Positions 22,101 through 32,593 of a stretch of 64,000 bases of DNA are shown one piece after another. Positions within the stretch are counted from its first letter, which is position 1. Every line of letters starts with the position of its first letter. The notes under the pieces were generated by a model, which was given only the letters and a program-made list of their open reading frames with translations, ran no database searches and had not been told where the DNA came from. The stretch covers positions 1-64,000 of the forward strand of contig CP103038.1 of NCBI GenBank assembly GCA_024752435.1, given 5' to 3'. Position numbers and translations under genes: made by a program. This DNA comes from Allantophomopsis cytisporea. Its lineage: Eukaryota; Ascomycota; Leotiomycetes; Phacidiales; Phacidiaceae.

Positions 22101-23387
22101 ATAAACTCATACTTTAATTTGATTCTTTTTAGCTTGTATTGTACTTAATTCAACTAACTCTTTAAATTCTTTGTCACTTAGAGGTTTGCTGAATAAATAG
22201 TGCCCGTTTATACCACCGGGTTTTAAACTATCTATGTGAGATCTAATCATATTAGAATTAACTTTTAAAAACTCACTGGCTTTTTCCCTTGAAACAAAGC
22301 ATTGTTCACAAGTATCTCTTCTTACATGGTCATAAAAAAAAGGGAGTTTTTTTATGGACTTCTGGTTATCAGATAGTGTATAAATTCAAACCTTTTTAGC
22401 TAACTTAGAATACAGTTCTAACCCAGCAGATGAACTTTTAACTAAACTCAATATTGACTCAAAGTTATCAATAGTTTTACTATAAAATAATAACCCCTTA
22501 TAAGGTACATTTGTATTAAGATACATCCTTATTGTTTCTCGGGCTATATTAGTAGCTTTAGTAGCACTGTTTACACTATCATATTGTACAAAAGCTTTAT
22601 CTATATGCGAATTAGTATATTTATATGCATAGATAGAAATACTGGTTCTGTTACTGTTTAGCACAGTATCTGTACGGTTTGACTCTAATATGTCATATAA
22701 GCTTTTGTAAACTGTAGCTTCAGAATATTTAGATATAAAATTAGTGTTTAATAATGGTAAATATTCTTGTAGATATCAGTTCTCTCTAGCTCCTTGTTGT
22801 TCAGAAGAACATACTTCAATAACAGAAAAGTCGAAAGAATCTCATCCCACAATAGTAGCAAAACAGATGAAATCTATCTGTTAATTTGTGTTTAATATGA
22901 GATCTAAATCTATTTTGAAAATTAATAGTTCTTCCTATGTAATAAATATTTAAATCATATTTATACTGTATTAGATAAATACCACCTGTATCACCTAATT
23001 CTTGAAAAACAAGGATCTTTCTTTTAAATTCAAAATATCTGAGCAGGTTGCCAATAAATTTTTATCAAAAACTTTGACAAGAGCTACTCTATCTCGAAAT
23101 AATTCTTTTATAGCTTCTAAATGTATAGCATCAGCTGTACATGAAGCGGTATTTAACCTATCATTTGGATTGTATAATTTTCTACTTGTATGATAACATC
23201 TATTTATGTTTTTGCCTTTCAATGCCTGTAATAGCCCCAGGTAACCCACCGCATTAGGTCCTAATCTTCTTTGCATACTCGCCATAGTTTTTCTTTCAGC
23301 TACAGTTACATAAGCTACAGTTAATAATACGGGAACAGTTACTAATAAGACTTCTATAATAGATATTAAAGTTGGAAAGTATATCAT
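19110..23387 (-). CDS. nad1: NADH dehydrogenase subunit 1, three exons
   Basis: Exons at 23222..23387, 20724..21193 and 19110..19559 join to 361 residues with consistent phases. It is the complex I subunit at the quinone-binding end of the membrane arm. Markers are AERKTMASMQRRLGPNAVG in exon 1, KLLLKEYVSPTQANL and AETNRPPFDLAEA at the end of exon 2, then ESELVSGFMTEHA opening exon 3. Intron 1 (21194-23221) interrupts LLQAFADALK and intron 2 (19560-20723) sits between AEA and ESE. Both carry GIY-YIG ORFs. TGA codons give Trp in exons 2 and 3. Confidence 0.96.
19739..20350 (-). CDS. GIY-YIG endonuclease ORF of nad1 intron 2
   Basis: Homing endonuclease. GVYCFINTVNGKLYIGSA is the GIY-YIG signature, followed by the LRFIEHL basic helix and the LE catalytic region (ALTDLETSYIEKY). 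The C-terminus has NUMOD-type DNA-binding repeats (HTDEAKLKML, HPMYGKTHTAEAR, NPMFGKEHS). The frame is open further upstream of the TTG at 20350; no ATG is near, so it is probably expressed by other means or by read-through. An A/T hairpin inserted in frame gives the odd stretch AVFFFLLLFIIIKKK. The group IB core is at about 20545-20690. Confidence 0.85.
21660..23221 (-). CDS. GIY-YIG endonuclease ORF of nad1 intron 1, frameshifted
   Basis: Runs on in frame from nad1 exon 1. Recognisable pieces are GGIYLIQYKYDLNIYYIGRT (GIY-YIG) near 22980-22920 and a long C-terminal region with repeated NUMOD-like modules (VWIYTLSDNQ, VWVYEAKT, VWVYFFSS, VWVYKKEG). Two single-base frame breaks (near 23010 and 22860) separate the catalytic domain. 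No second copy covers this region, so decay and read error cannot be told apart. The ORF ends in a hairpin (CCTTAG...GTAAGG, near 21655-21675). The group I core is downstream at 21255-21450. Confidence 0.8.
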
Positions 23388-24585
23388 TTTTTATTCTAAA
23401 GGTCTAATTTTCAATGAGATACGAGTTCTGGCTATCGATTTATAATATTTTTGCAATTTTTGTTCTTTTTTTGTAAAAAAAAATATATATGCAAGATAGG
23501 GCTAAAATTTATATACTTTGGAGCTCCCCACGATTTTAATATTAAAATAAAATTAGAATCCCTTGGCTAGCTGCAAGCACTTCCTTTTACCTTCAAGTTT
23601 TATTGCTTTTTTGCTTTTTTTTCTTGGCATGCCAAGAAAAAAAAATAGCTGTAAAACTTAAAGAAGGTCAGCGTATTGTAAAGCATACTTTTATTACAGC
23701 TATCTTGCACCTCTCTGTATGAAAACATACTCTAAGAATTTATTAGAAAAAAAAATAATTTTATATATGATCTACTACTATAATAAATATAATGTAGATT
23801 TGTTTTAATTTTATGGCTAAACTAAACTTAATAATATCTTTAGGTTACTGAGTAGTAAATTTTGGTTTATATATGCAAATTACCTATTATTAGCTTAGAT
23901 CAATCAAGGTTCGAGTAGCCGGGCACATAAAAAAAAAGAAGCTGGCCCCCGAAGGGTCAGTAGGCCCCCCCCCCCCTTAAAGAGGGGGGGGCTCCGAATA
24001 CTACCGCGCGCGGTAGTCCACCACTATTCAGAGATATGATAGATATATCTATCATAATGGTGGACGGATTAATTATTTCAGGATGAATCATTTATAATAG
24101 AAATATTCTAAACATAGAAATCCAGGTATTAAACCTTCTTACAACTAGATCTTGCTATAAGTTATATATAGAGTCTTTCTACTCATTTTTTTAGCTTATA
24201 TTATATATCTATTTACATACTTAGTAAAAAACAATATAATATAAACATAATATAATATATATGATTTGGCTGCTTTATTAATGCCACTATTAGGAATTTT
24301 TTTTTTACCATGCTTACAACTTAAAAATAAAGGAGGGGCTAGAAAAGAAAGAAGATGGATAGCTGGATTTTGCAACTAAACAATAAAAGTGAAAAGTAAA
24401 GCAAAAATACGATTAGCAAGCCTTAAATTATAATTTTATTATTATTTGTATAGATTTATATTCACATTATACACGTAACTTATCCTGATAACTTCTATAC
24501 TGCTTTATATATCCTTATCCAAAACAGGTTCAAAAAAAGTATCTTTAAGGAAAAAAAAAAAATAACAAAAGAAGATAGTGTTTTA
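23388..24585. other. 1.2 kb spacer between trnC and nad1, hairpin-rich
   Basis: No gene recognised on either strand. Hairpins: TTTTTTTTCTTGGCATGCCAAGAAAAAAAA (shown in halves TTTTTTCTTGGCA and TGCCAAGAAAAAA) near 23612-23643; a C13/G8 pair near 23966-23993; CTACCGCGCGCGGTAG at 24001-24016; CCACCATT-type arms around 24018-24063. This is the likely leader of nad1. Confidence 0.5.
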
Positions 24586-24656
24586 GAGATATGGAGGAAT
24601 CGAACCCCAAATTTTCGATCTGCAATCAAAATGTAGAACCATCTACTACATACCTC
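24586..24656 (-). tRNA. trnC: tRNA-Cys (GCA)
   Basis: Acceptor GAGGTAT/ATATCTC, anticodon stem TTTGA/TCGAA around TTGCAGA (anticodon GCA), T-stem with loop TTCGATT. A degenerate relative is at 13050-13128. Confidence 0.92.
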
Positions 24657-24846
24657 TTATGTATCTATCTTAAGTTATAAGATAAATACATTTAGTACAT
24701 TATTAAATATAATACTAATTACTTTATTTTTATACATTTTTTCATCTTTATGTTTTTTTACTATTTTGTAATTTTTCTTGGCATGCGGAGCTCCCAAGAA
24801 AAAAAAAGCAAAAAAAAAACAGCATAATAAGACTTAAATAAACAAT

Positions 24847-25266
24847 TTAATGTTTATATGAAGCATTTAATTTCTTAAATTTTTCTATCTGATCAGTTAA
24901 CTGTGACGTATAGTTGTGATCTGTTTGTTTGATTTCTTGTTCTATGCTGAACCCTTTTTGAAATAAATCATTAATAGAAGAACCATGGTTATTTATTAAA
25001 CGATCCACAATACCTAATCTATTGCTAATATTATTATAAGTAGTTTCAGACATGCTAGCTGGAACATCCATAGACATATTACCTTGAGCATCCGTTACTA
25101 CATTAACACCATGTTGACTAATTATGTTATTGAATTGTTCAATAAATCCCGCAAGTTGAGGGAGCATTCTATTTACTTCATTAATAATACTATCTAACTC
25201 GAAGCTACTTTTTAAAGGTAGGGTCACAAAACCATGGTGTTTAGGTGGATAATGTAACCCTAACAT
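24847..25266 (-). CDS. Unknown 139-codon ORF overlapping the cox1 stop, opens with a cox1-tail duplicate
   Basis: Start ATG shares bases with the cox1 stop (TAATG). Residues 2-20 (LGLHYPPKHHGFVTLPLKS) repeat the last residues of cox1 ([19 protein letters not shown]) in diverged form. A hydrophilic, probably helical protein follows (NEVNRMLPQLAGFIEQFNN, then NRLGIVDRLINN, then KQTDHNY). No membrane helix or known motif. The ISNRLGIVDRL part resembles the 104-codon ORF behind atp6. It may be translated by coupling to cox1, or it may be the displaced old end of a longer cox1 reading frame. Confidence 0.7.
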   Translation of the reverse strand: MLGLHYPPKHHGFVTLPLKSSFELDSIINEVNRMLPQLAGFIEQFNNIISQHGVNVVTDAQGNMSMDVPASMSETTYNNISNRLGIVDRLINNHGSSINDLFQKGFSIEQEIKQTDHNYTSQLTDQIEKFKKLNASYKH

Positions 25267-28200
25267 TAAAAACCCTTTAAGTTACTTTGTAATGGTAAAC
25301 TTACAAAAGCATGAGGTTTAGGTGGACTATTAAGAGCTCACTCTAAAGAATTATAACTTCTGTTTAAAAATGTTTGTAAACTATCACTATAGAATTGTGG
25401 AACTAATCAAGGATATCTTGAAGTAGCTTTACCTTCAACTAATTGTACATATACAATGTATAAGAATAATCAAGTGGCTACTACACTTATTATAGAACCA
25501 AAACTACTTATTAAATTTCATCCTGCAAAGGCATCAGGGTAATCGCTTATTCTTCTAGGCATACCCTGTAGACCTAAGAAATGTTGCTTTTTTTATAGCA
25601 ACGTACGCACTGTAAAACTATAATTTATCTTTATAACTGTATATTTTACCATCATAAGAATTTCCACTCTCGATCAAACTTTTTAATGTATAATAATTAA
25701 CTTTAGCATATTTCATAGCTTTAGTTATACTTTTTAATTCATTTATTAATTGTAAATTATTATCAAATACATAAATAGTTTTACGGTTGGACACTTCTCT
25801 AGATATTAGTAAAAAGTCTTGATACTCACCTTGGGCTATGGCAGCTCTGGCTACTTTACCATCTATTTTTAAATAATTAGCCATTTCTCTACCAGATTTA
25901 AATTCTATTATTATCTCATTGTTTTGATTATAAACAACAATGTGTTTTCTAAGTTGATTGTCTCCTGCAGGTTTTTCTTGATATTCCGAAAAATTTTCTA
26001 CAAGTAAAGGTTCAAAAGATAAAATAAGACTTGAATTATAAAGGTATTTATTGTTAATATGATTTAATAGCGCACTATGACTTATTTGTAATCCTTTCAA
26101 AGCCCTGTTTATTGAAGAATAAACGATAGGATCTTTATCAGGTGAATTAACAAGATACGCAAAAACTAAAAAACAATAATATTTATTATCTATGTCTTCA
26201 GATGTGTATTTTAAATGATTAGCTGTTTTAAATGTTTTAAGAAAGACAACTAATCTATTATAACCTTCAGAACCTTTAGAGAATAAAGATAATAACTTTT
26301 CAGTCGTTAAAATAGCATCATCTAAATTACCTCATTGAGGGTTTACCCTTGGAATAACTTTATAGTGACTATTAATAGTTGGTTTAAGTTTAATAATAGC
26401 ATATTGTTCAAAAACTAGGGAAGTTTGAGGAGTAGTAATATATATAAACTTTAAACTTCAATCTAAAGCTGAAGTTTTGGATATTTCCAGTTCAGATGAT
26501 GATTGAGGATTACGTAAACCTTTAGTTAATTTATTATATTCCTCCATTCTTCTAGCTAAATTATTAGAACTACCTATATAGAAACGAATTGGGTCATTTT
26601 TAGATGTTAGTTTATAAACACCTGAAATTCCTAAGTATTTGAATTTAATTTCTTCACATCCTTGTTCAATAGAATCAAACTCAATAAATTGATTATTATC
26701 AATATTGCTAACTTCAGATAAGATATTATAAACAGAACTAGTTTCCGTCCCCAGGGGGGAAGGGAAACTTACCCCTTGGGGGCGGGAACAAGTCCCGCCC
26801 CCGGCGGGGCTAGTAGAGTAAGAACGTTTTGGTACCATCGTTGCCAAATTTTGTAACCGAAGACTCAAGTTATAAGAACTAGATCTAAAATTTTTAGGTG
26901 AATCTAGATGAGATAAATTATCAGTGCTTATTTGTCACCAATAATTTGTAGATCATATCACTACCATACCTAAATAAAACAATAATTATAAAGGTATAAG
27001 GTACCTGGCGTATGATCGTTGAAGCCGCTTTACTTAGTATAGCTAAGAAAGATTGCCTGCTGATTGGTCGTAAAAACTAGGTCTAGATTTATACGTCTTT
27101 CCAGCAATTTGCCAAGTTTTCAGGGAGTTTATTATATTATATCTCCCCTTTACGCTACAAAATTTCTATTGTAGGCCCCCAACTTCAGAGGGAAGAATGT
27201 TACATTACAAAAACTATGATAAATTTATTATCATATAAACGTGGACTATATCTTAAGCTATACTGGAACTTCCTGTATAACTTTTCTTTCGTGTAGTCTC
27301 TGAGGATCCTACTGAGATAATCTAATATTATCCGTTGGTTTCCTGCTGATTATCTAGATATACTTAAGATTTTTACTTGTTGATTATAAAATAATCGTTA
27401 AGTACTTAAGCCTTGTGAGAGTTTCCAGCATATAGAAAGATTGAGAGGGGCTAATGGGGTTTATTCTTGACGAGTTGGACGTGGTAAAGATTGTATAATT
27501 CACGGGCTAGGGCCCCCGTTTAAATCTATTCACTGGTCGGTGTCTATACTTTTTTTTATAAGTGTTCATCTAACTTGGAAATGTTGTCTAGCTCCATTAA
27601 TGGATGGGAATATTAATTCTTCACCCTTTTGGTTATAACAAAAAACAGATTTACCACCAATACCATACTGGGCAGAAAGTTTACCTTTTAATCCTTTATT
27701 CTTTTCCCCCCTATATAGGGGGGAAAAGTTTGGATGACTATGAGTAAGGTAAAATTGTTTAATACCCTGAGCAATAGCATTTATCGTTTCAGGGGAACTA
27801 ACAGTACCGTATTTGGGGTGACTTTCTTTTTTGAATAGCTCTTTTAGTTTATTTATAGTTTCAATAGAGTGACGAAAACCTGATGAACTACCTGCAATTT
27901 TTAATACATTATATCTAGGTTTATAAAAATCGATTCATTTTTGTTCTAATTCCGAACAGACTATAGTTTCTGAAGCACAAATTTCTAATATACCCAGAGA
28001 GAAATTTTTTAATTCATACTTTCTCATTGCTCTAGCTAATACTAGATTTGTAGCCTTATCAGAGTTTGCAAGGTAAAAGTGAGAAGTCATTCTTTTAGAT
28101 AAAGTAATACTACTCCCCACATATAAATCATTAGTTATTTTATTTATAAATAAATATACTCCAGATTTTCCTCTTAAAGCTTTATAAATAACTCTTTTAC

Positions 28201-31200
28201 TTTCTTGAACATTCTCAAAAAACATAACAAAATTATTATTAGGTGAACCACCTGGACCAGCCGAATCATGATTAAATCTTTTTCCTGTCGTCTTGCTTGT
28301 GTCAAAAAAAGACATTCTTCCCTTTACATTAACCCCTATAAACATTATTCAGAAATGTACTTTACCTAACATTTTATTATAATCTAACCCTAATATTTTA
28401 GGGATTCAGAAGTATCATGCACTAAATAATGCAAATACTGCACCCATACTTAAAACATAATGGAAGTGAGCTACCACGTAGTAAGTATCGTGGAATGCTA
28501 TATCAAGAGATGCGTTAGCTAAAACAACTCCACTTACGAATAAAAATACATTAATCTATTAATCTTTCATAACTAAATATATAATTTTTGTAGATACCAC
28601 CAACACTAGCATGATTTTTAATCGTAAGATGACTAATGTTCAATGCTCTACTAGCAGCCATTACTCCTTCATACTTACCAATAAAATTTTTATGGGTATC
28701 ATATACAAATATTGCTTTTCTAATATAGCTTTGCTGGTTAATTTCTAATACTAATTTATCACGCTCTTCTGAAGAAGATATTAAAGGCGTATCTGTTAAA
28801 TTATAAGGTATATTACTTAAATATCATTCACCTCTAAATATAAGATTATTTTTAATAACATCGACTAGTTCGGTACCTCCCCCGCGCAGCGGGGTATCCG
28901 AACTTGCGGGGCGGCCCAAATAAAAAAAAGGGGACCCCTCCCCCTTTTTTTTATAAGGCTTCGCCGGCGGGCGGGGCCCCGCTAGTGTAGGATGATTTGA
29001 TTTAATTAATTTAGCTAAAAACCTGACAGAAGGAAAAACAACTAACAATTGCTTAAAGGAATTATAAACATATACAGGATAAGCTGAATTAGCCTCACTC
29101 ATTCTTAATTTAGTTTCAATTGAATGACTTTTATTGTAAAAAGGGTTATTCTCACCCGTTATAGCCTTTGAAATTAAAGCTTTAGTTAAGTCAGAGTGTG
29201 TTCTATTTTTACCTAATTCAGATAGCAATTTCTTAGTTTCTTCTGTATGTTTATAACCTAAATAAGAATAACCTTGCTTTAATACATTATAATAAGGTAT
29301 AAATAATGTAATGTAATAAGTTTCTCTAATTGTTAAAGATTCAATTTCAACATACTCCAAAATTAAAACAGTAAAATTGGATTGGTCATATTTAAGTAAA
29401 GCTTTTACAATTGGCATATTACTATTCTGTTTACTTTTCAAAAAACTATTATTAAGATAATTTCTCATTCTAGAGGCTAAATTTATAGAACTTCCTACAT
29501 AAGTGTGACCATTTATGTTGTTTATTAGATAATAAACCCCGGATTTCTCCTTTTCTTCTTTAAATATTTGAAGTCTATCTTTTTTTAAGTTATAAACTTT
29601 TACAGGTTTTAATTTTTGTATTGTATCATCTAAATCAAAATTATTAGTAGTTTCATAGTTTTGGAACTTATTTTTTATAAAAAAAAAATAATTCCAAAAC
29701 TTAGCGCGCTTAAGCGCGCTGAAACCTGGGCCATAAAAAAAAACGGAGTTTTTTTTTATGGCCCAGGAATAAGAGCAAGAATTAGAAAAACTTAGCTTGT
29801 AAAGATTTAAATAGATTAATGAAATCTTTATTACACGGACTATATCTTCTCATAATAAATTATGAGGACCACGTTTAGTCTCTGAGGTGCCTACTAAGAC
29901 ACTATTAAAAAATAATGTCTGTTGGTTACCCGCTGATTGTTCAAAATTATACATTTTTACTGGAATTAATAAATAAATTCCTAGTAGCATAATTGTCAGA
30001 AGGTCCCAGCGTATGGTGGTCTTTAAAGGGAGGGCCAAGTGGTTTGATAACCCTCCTATTGTGAACATGAAAACGAAACCTAAAGCAAATAACATTGAAG
30101 GTGTTAATTGTAAAGATCCTCCGTAACATGTTGCTAATCAAGAGAAAATTTTAATTCCTGTTGGAACGGCGATAATTAATGTAGCAGCTGTGAAATAAGC
30201 TCTTGTATCTACATCTAAACCAACTGTATACATGTGATGCAAAATGTTAGCAGATATTCCTCATATCTACCCGCTTAGCTTTATAGCTATGCGCTCCTTT
30301 CACAAGGAGAATCGGACTATATCTTCATCTTTTAATAAATTCTAAGGATGCGCAGACCCTGTTTTGTTTGTCATACTATTGTCAATATTAATCTGTTTTT
30401 GTAATCTTCTTACTTGGGCTAATCCTTCTTCACTAAGATGTAATTTATTAGAAACAATATTATGTATCATTAATCACTTCTCGAAAGAACGGGCCTTTTT
30501 AGTAAGTAATGGAAATACTTTAAAGTAAGATATTACATCATTCATGGATTTAAACCCTGTAGCAGTGTAACGATAAACACCTAATCCCCCTTGTTTTCCA
30601 TCTTTTTCCCTTACTGTAAGTAAGGGAAAAAGAACTGCGGGGGAAAACAAGGGGGATAAAGTTTGAGATCTAAGTGTTACTTTACCAAATCCAAAAAGGT
30701 TTTGTATTACCAGAAGGATAGAATTATCCTTCTGATCAAGTAAATAACGCATTTTTATAACATGACCTAATGTATATCTTACATTGGATGTAATGGATAC
30801 ATTAAAACATCCTTCAGCATCAGTGAACCCAGACAATCAAGCATCTTGTAATGTAACTGAAATAGGAGTATTAATAAACAGAATAGTATTTGCTCCAAAA
30901 CGATTATTTAAAGCTTGAACTCACAAAGATATTTGTTGTATTCTGTGAGTAAGTGCCAAATTACCATTAAATAAAAAGGCTAGTAGAAGAATATGTGATG
31001 GATTATCTACAATTAGTCTGTAGAAATCATTTTTGTTTCCACTTGTCCCTTGTGGAAAATGCTTAACAGTACCAATCCCTAAATTATTATGGATGTGGAA
31101 AAGGGATAGCACTTTCCTTTTGAGTAAGAACAAAACGTACTCTTGTACCATTCGCATAAGTTTGAATGGCACCATCTCCTTCTACAAAACCAATAAATCA

Positions 31201-32562
31201 AGTTAATCAGTTATTAGATAGGTGTTGCGCATCATTTCCTTTTTTTTCCTTGTTTTCCCCTGAAGGGGGAAAACATGGAAAAAAATATAACGTCTTATAA
31301 TAGAGACGGAATGCTGAAAAATTAAAAGATGTTTCGCGTGTAGTCTCTGAAGCACTCTGTGTTTTACTCTCTGATGAGTACAGGGACAGATTGCCTGCTG
31401 ATTTTGTATAGCTAATTGAATTTTTACCGTTCAAGGTACCAATTAGCACTAAACTGTTCCAGCATATAGCGAAATTAATATAAATCCTCATATCACTATG
31501 AGGTGAAGCCAAAACTCAACTTCAAACAACGAATCCTAATACTCCAATAGACATCATGGCATAAACCCGAGTTTCAGATTTCAACCCTTAATAACACTTC
31601 TTTTTTTTTTCTTCTTCAGAATCCACTGGAGGCATATCTGTATCCATTAGCTCTTCTAAAAAAAAAAAAATAACTCTATTATATGCAATCAACTATGTAA
31701 TCCATGGGTGACTTACTTTGTTTATCCATAAATGCGTCTTCTAATTTACAAAATTCAGCTCTCTCTTTTTGACGTTTTAACCGCATAATGGCATACAAAG
31801 CTTGTTCTTCCTGAGACACTAGACCCGTCGAAACTTTTTGTGTAAAAGCTTCGTCAAGAATCTTTTCATTTTCAATGTGATTTTTACGAGTAGTATTAAC
31901 TATTAATTTATCTATTTTAAATAATTCCCAAACAGTTTTAGAATCATTTTTATTAATTTTATCTAATTTTTCGTTATATAACATCATCATTGTTTTGTAT
32001 TGATTGTTCATAGTTTCTATTTTAGCTTTCAAATTGTCGTCTAAGGTAACATACTTGAAAGCATTTTTTTCCATATATTCTCGCATGTTTGTAGCCTCCT
32101 CATTTCTCTTTCTTCTATATAATAGAACTTCTTCTAATATTTTACTTTTTATCTCCTTATTTTTAATCTCACTTGCTAATTCTTTTTGTTTGTTCAATAG
32201 TGCCTCTATATTATCTAATATTTTATTTGGATCAGTTGATCTTTTAACTGCAGTATTAGAAAAAAATCTCAGCTTTGCTGTGTTATCTATTATATTAATT
32301 ATATTATATCTTCTCATAATTCTGATAAAGCAGGAAAAATTAGTAATTGGATTAGCCAGAACAGGTTTAATTGGCAGGTGTAGGAATTGGTGTGGTGTTT
32401 GGTGCATTAATTTTAGGTGTAACTAGAAACCCATCACTTAAAGGTCAACTATTATTTTGCTTACATCCGTAGGCTACATTGTCACTAAATAAAACAAAAT
32501 AAACATATATAAAAAAAAAAATAAACTATATAAACAATAAATAAAAAGTATTTAAAAGAAAT

Positions 32563-32593
<31 letters not shown>

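Noticed and set aside
24240..24380. Plus-strand AALLMPLLGIFFL, slightly like a nad5 start
   Set aside because: Too short, wrong strand for this genome, and no further nad5 similarity follows.
32004..32426. Plus-strand 140-codon frame over the coiled-coil ORF
   Set aside because: Mostly antisense of the 212-codon ORF joined to the frameshifted atp9 scrap at its end.
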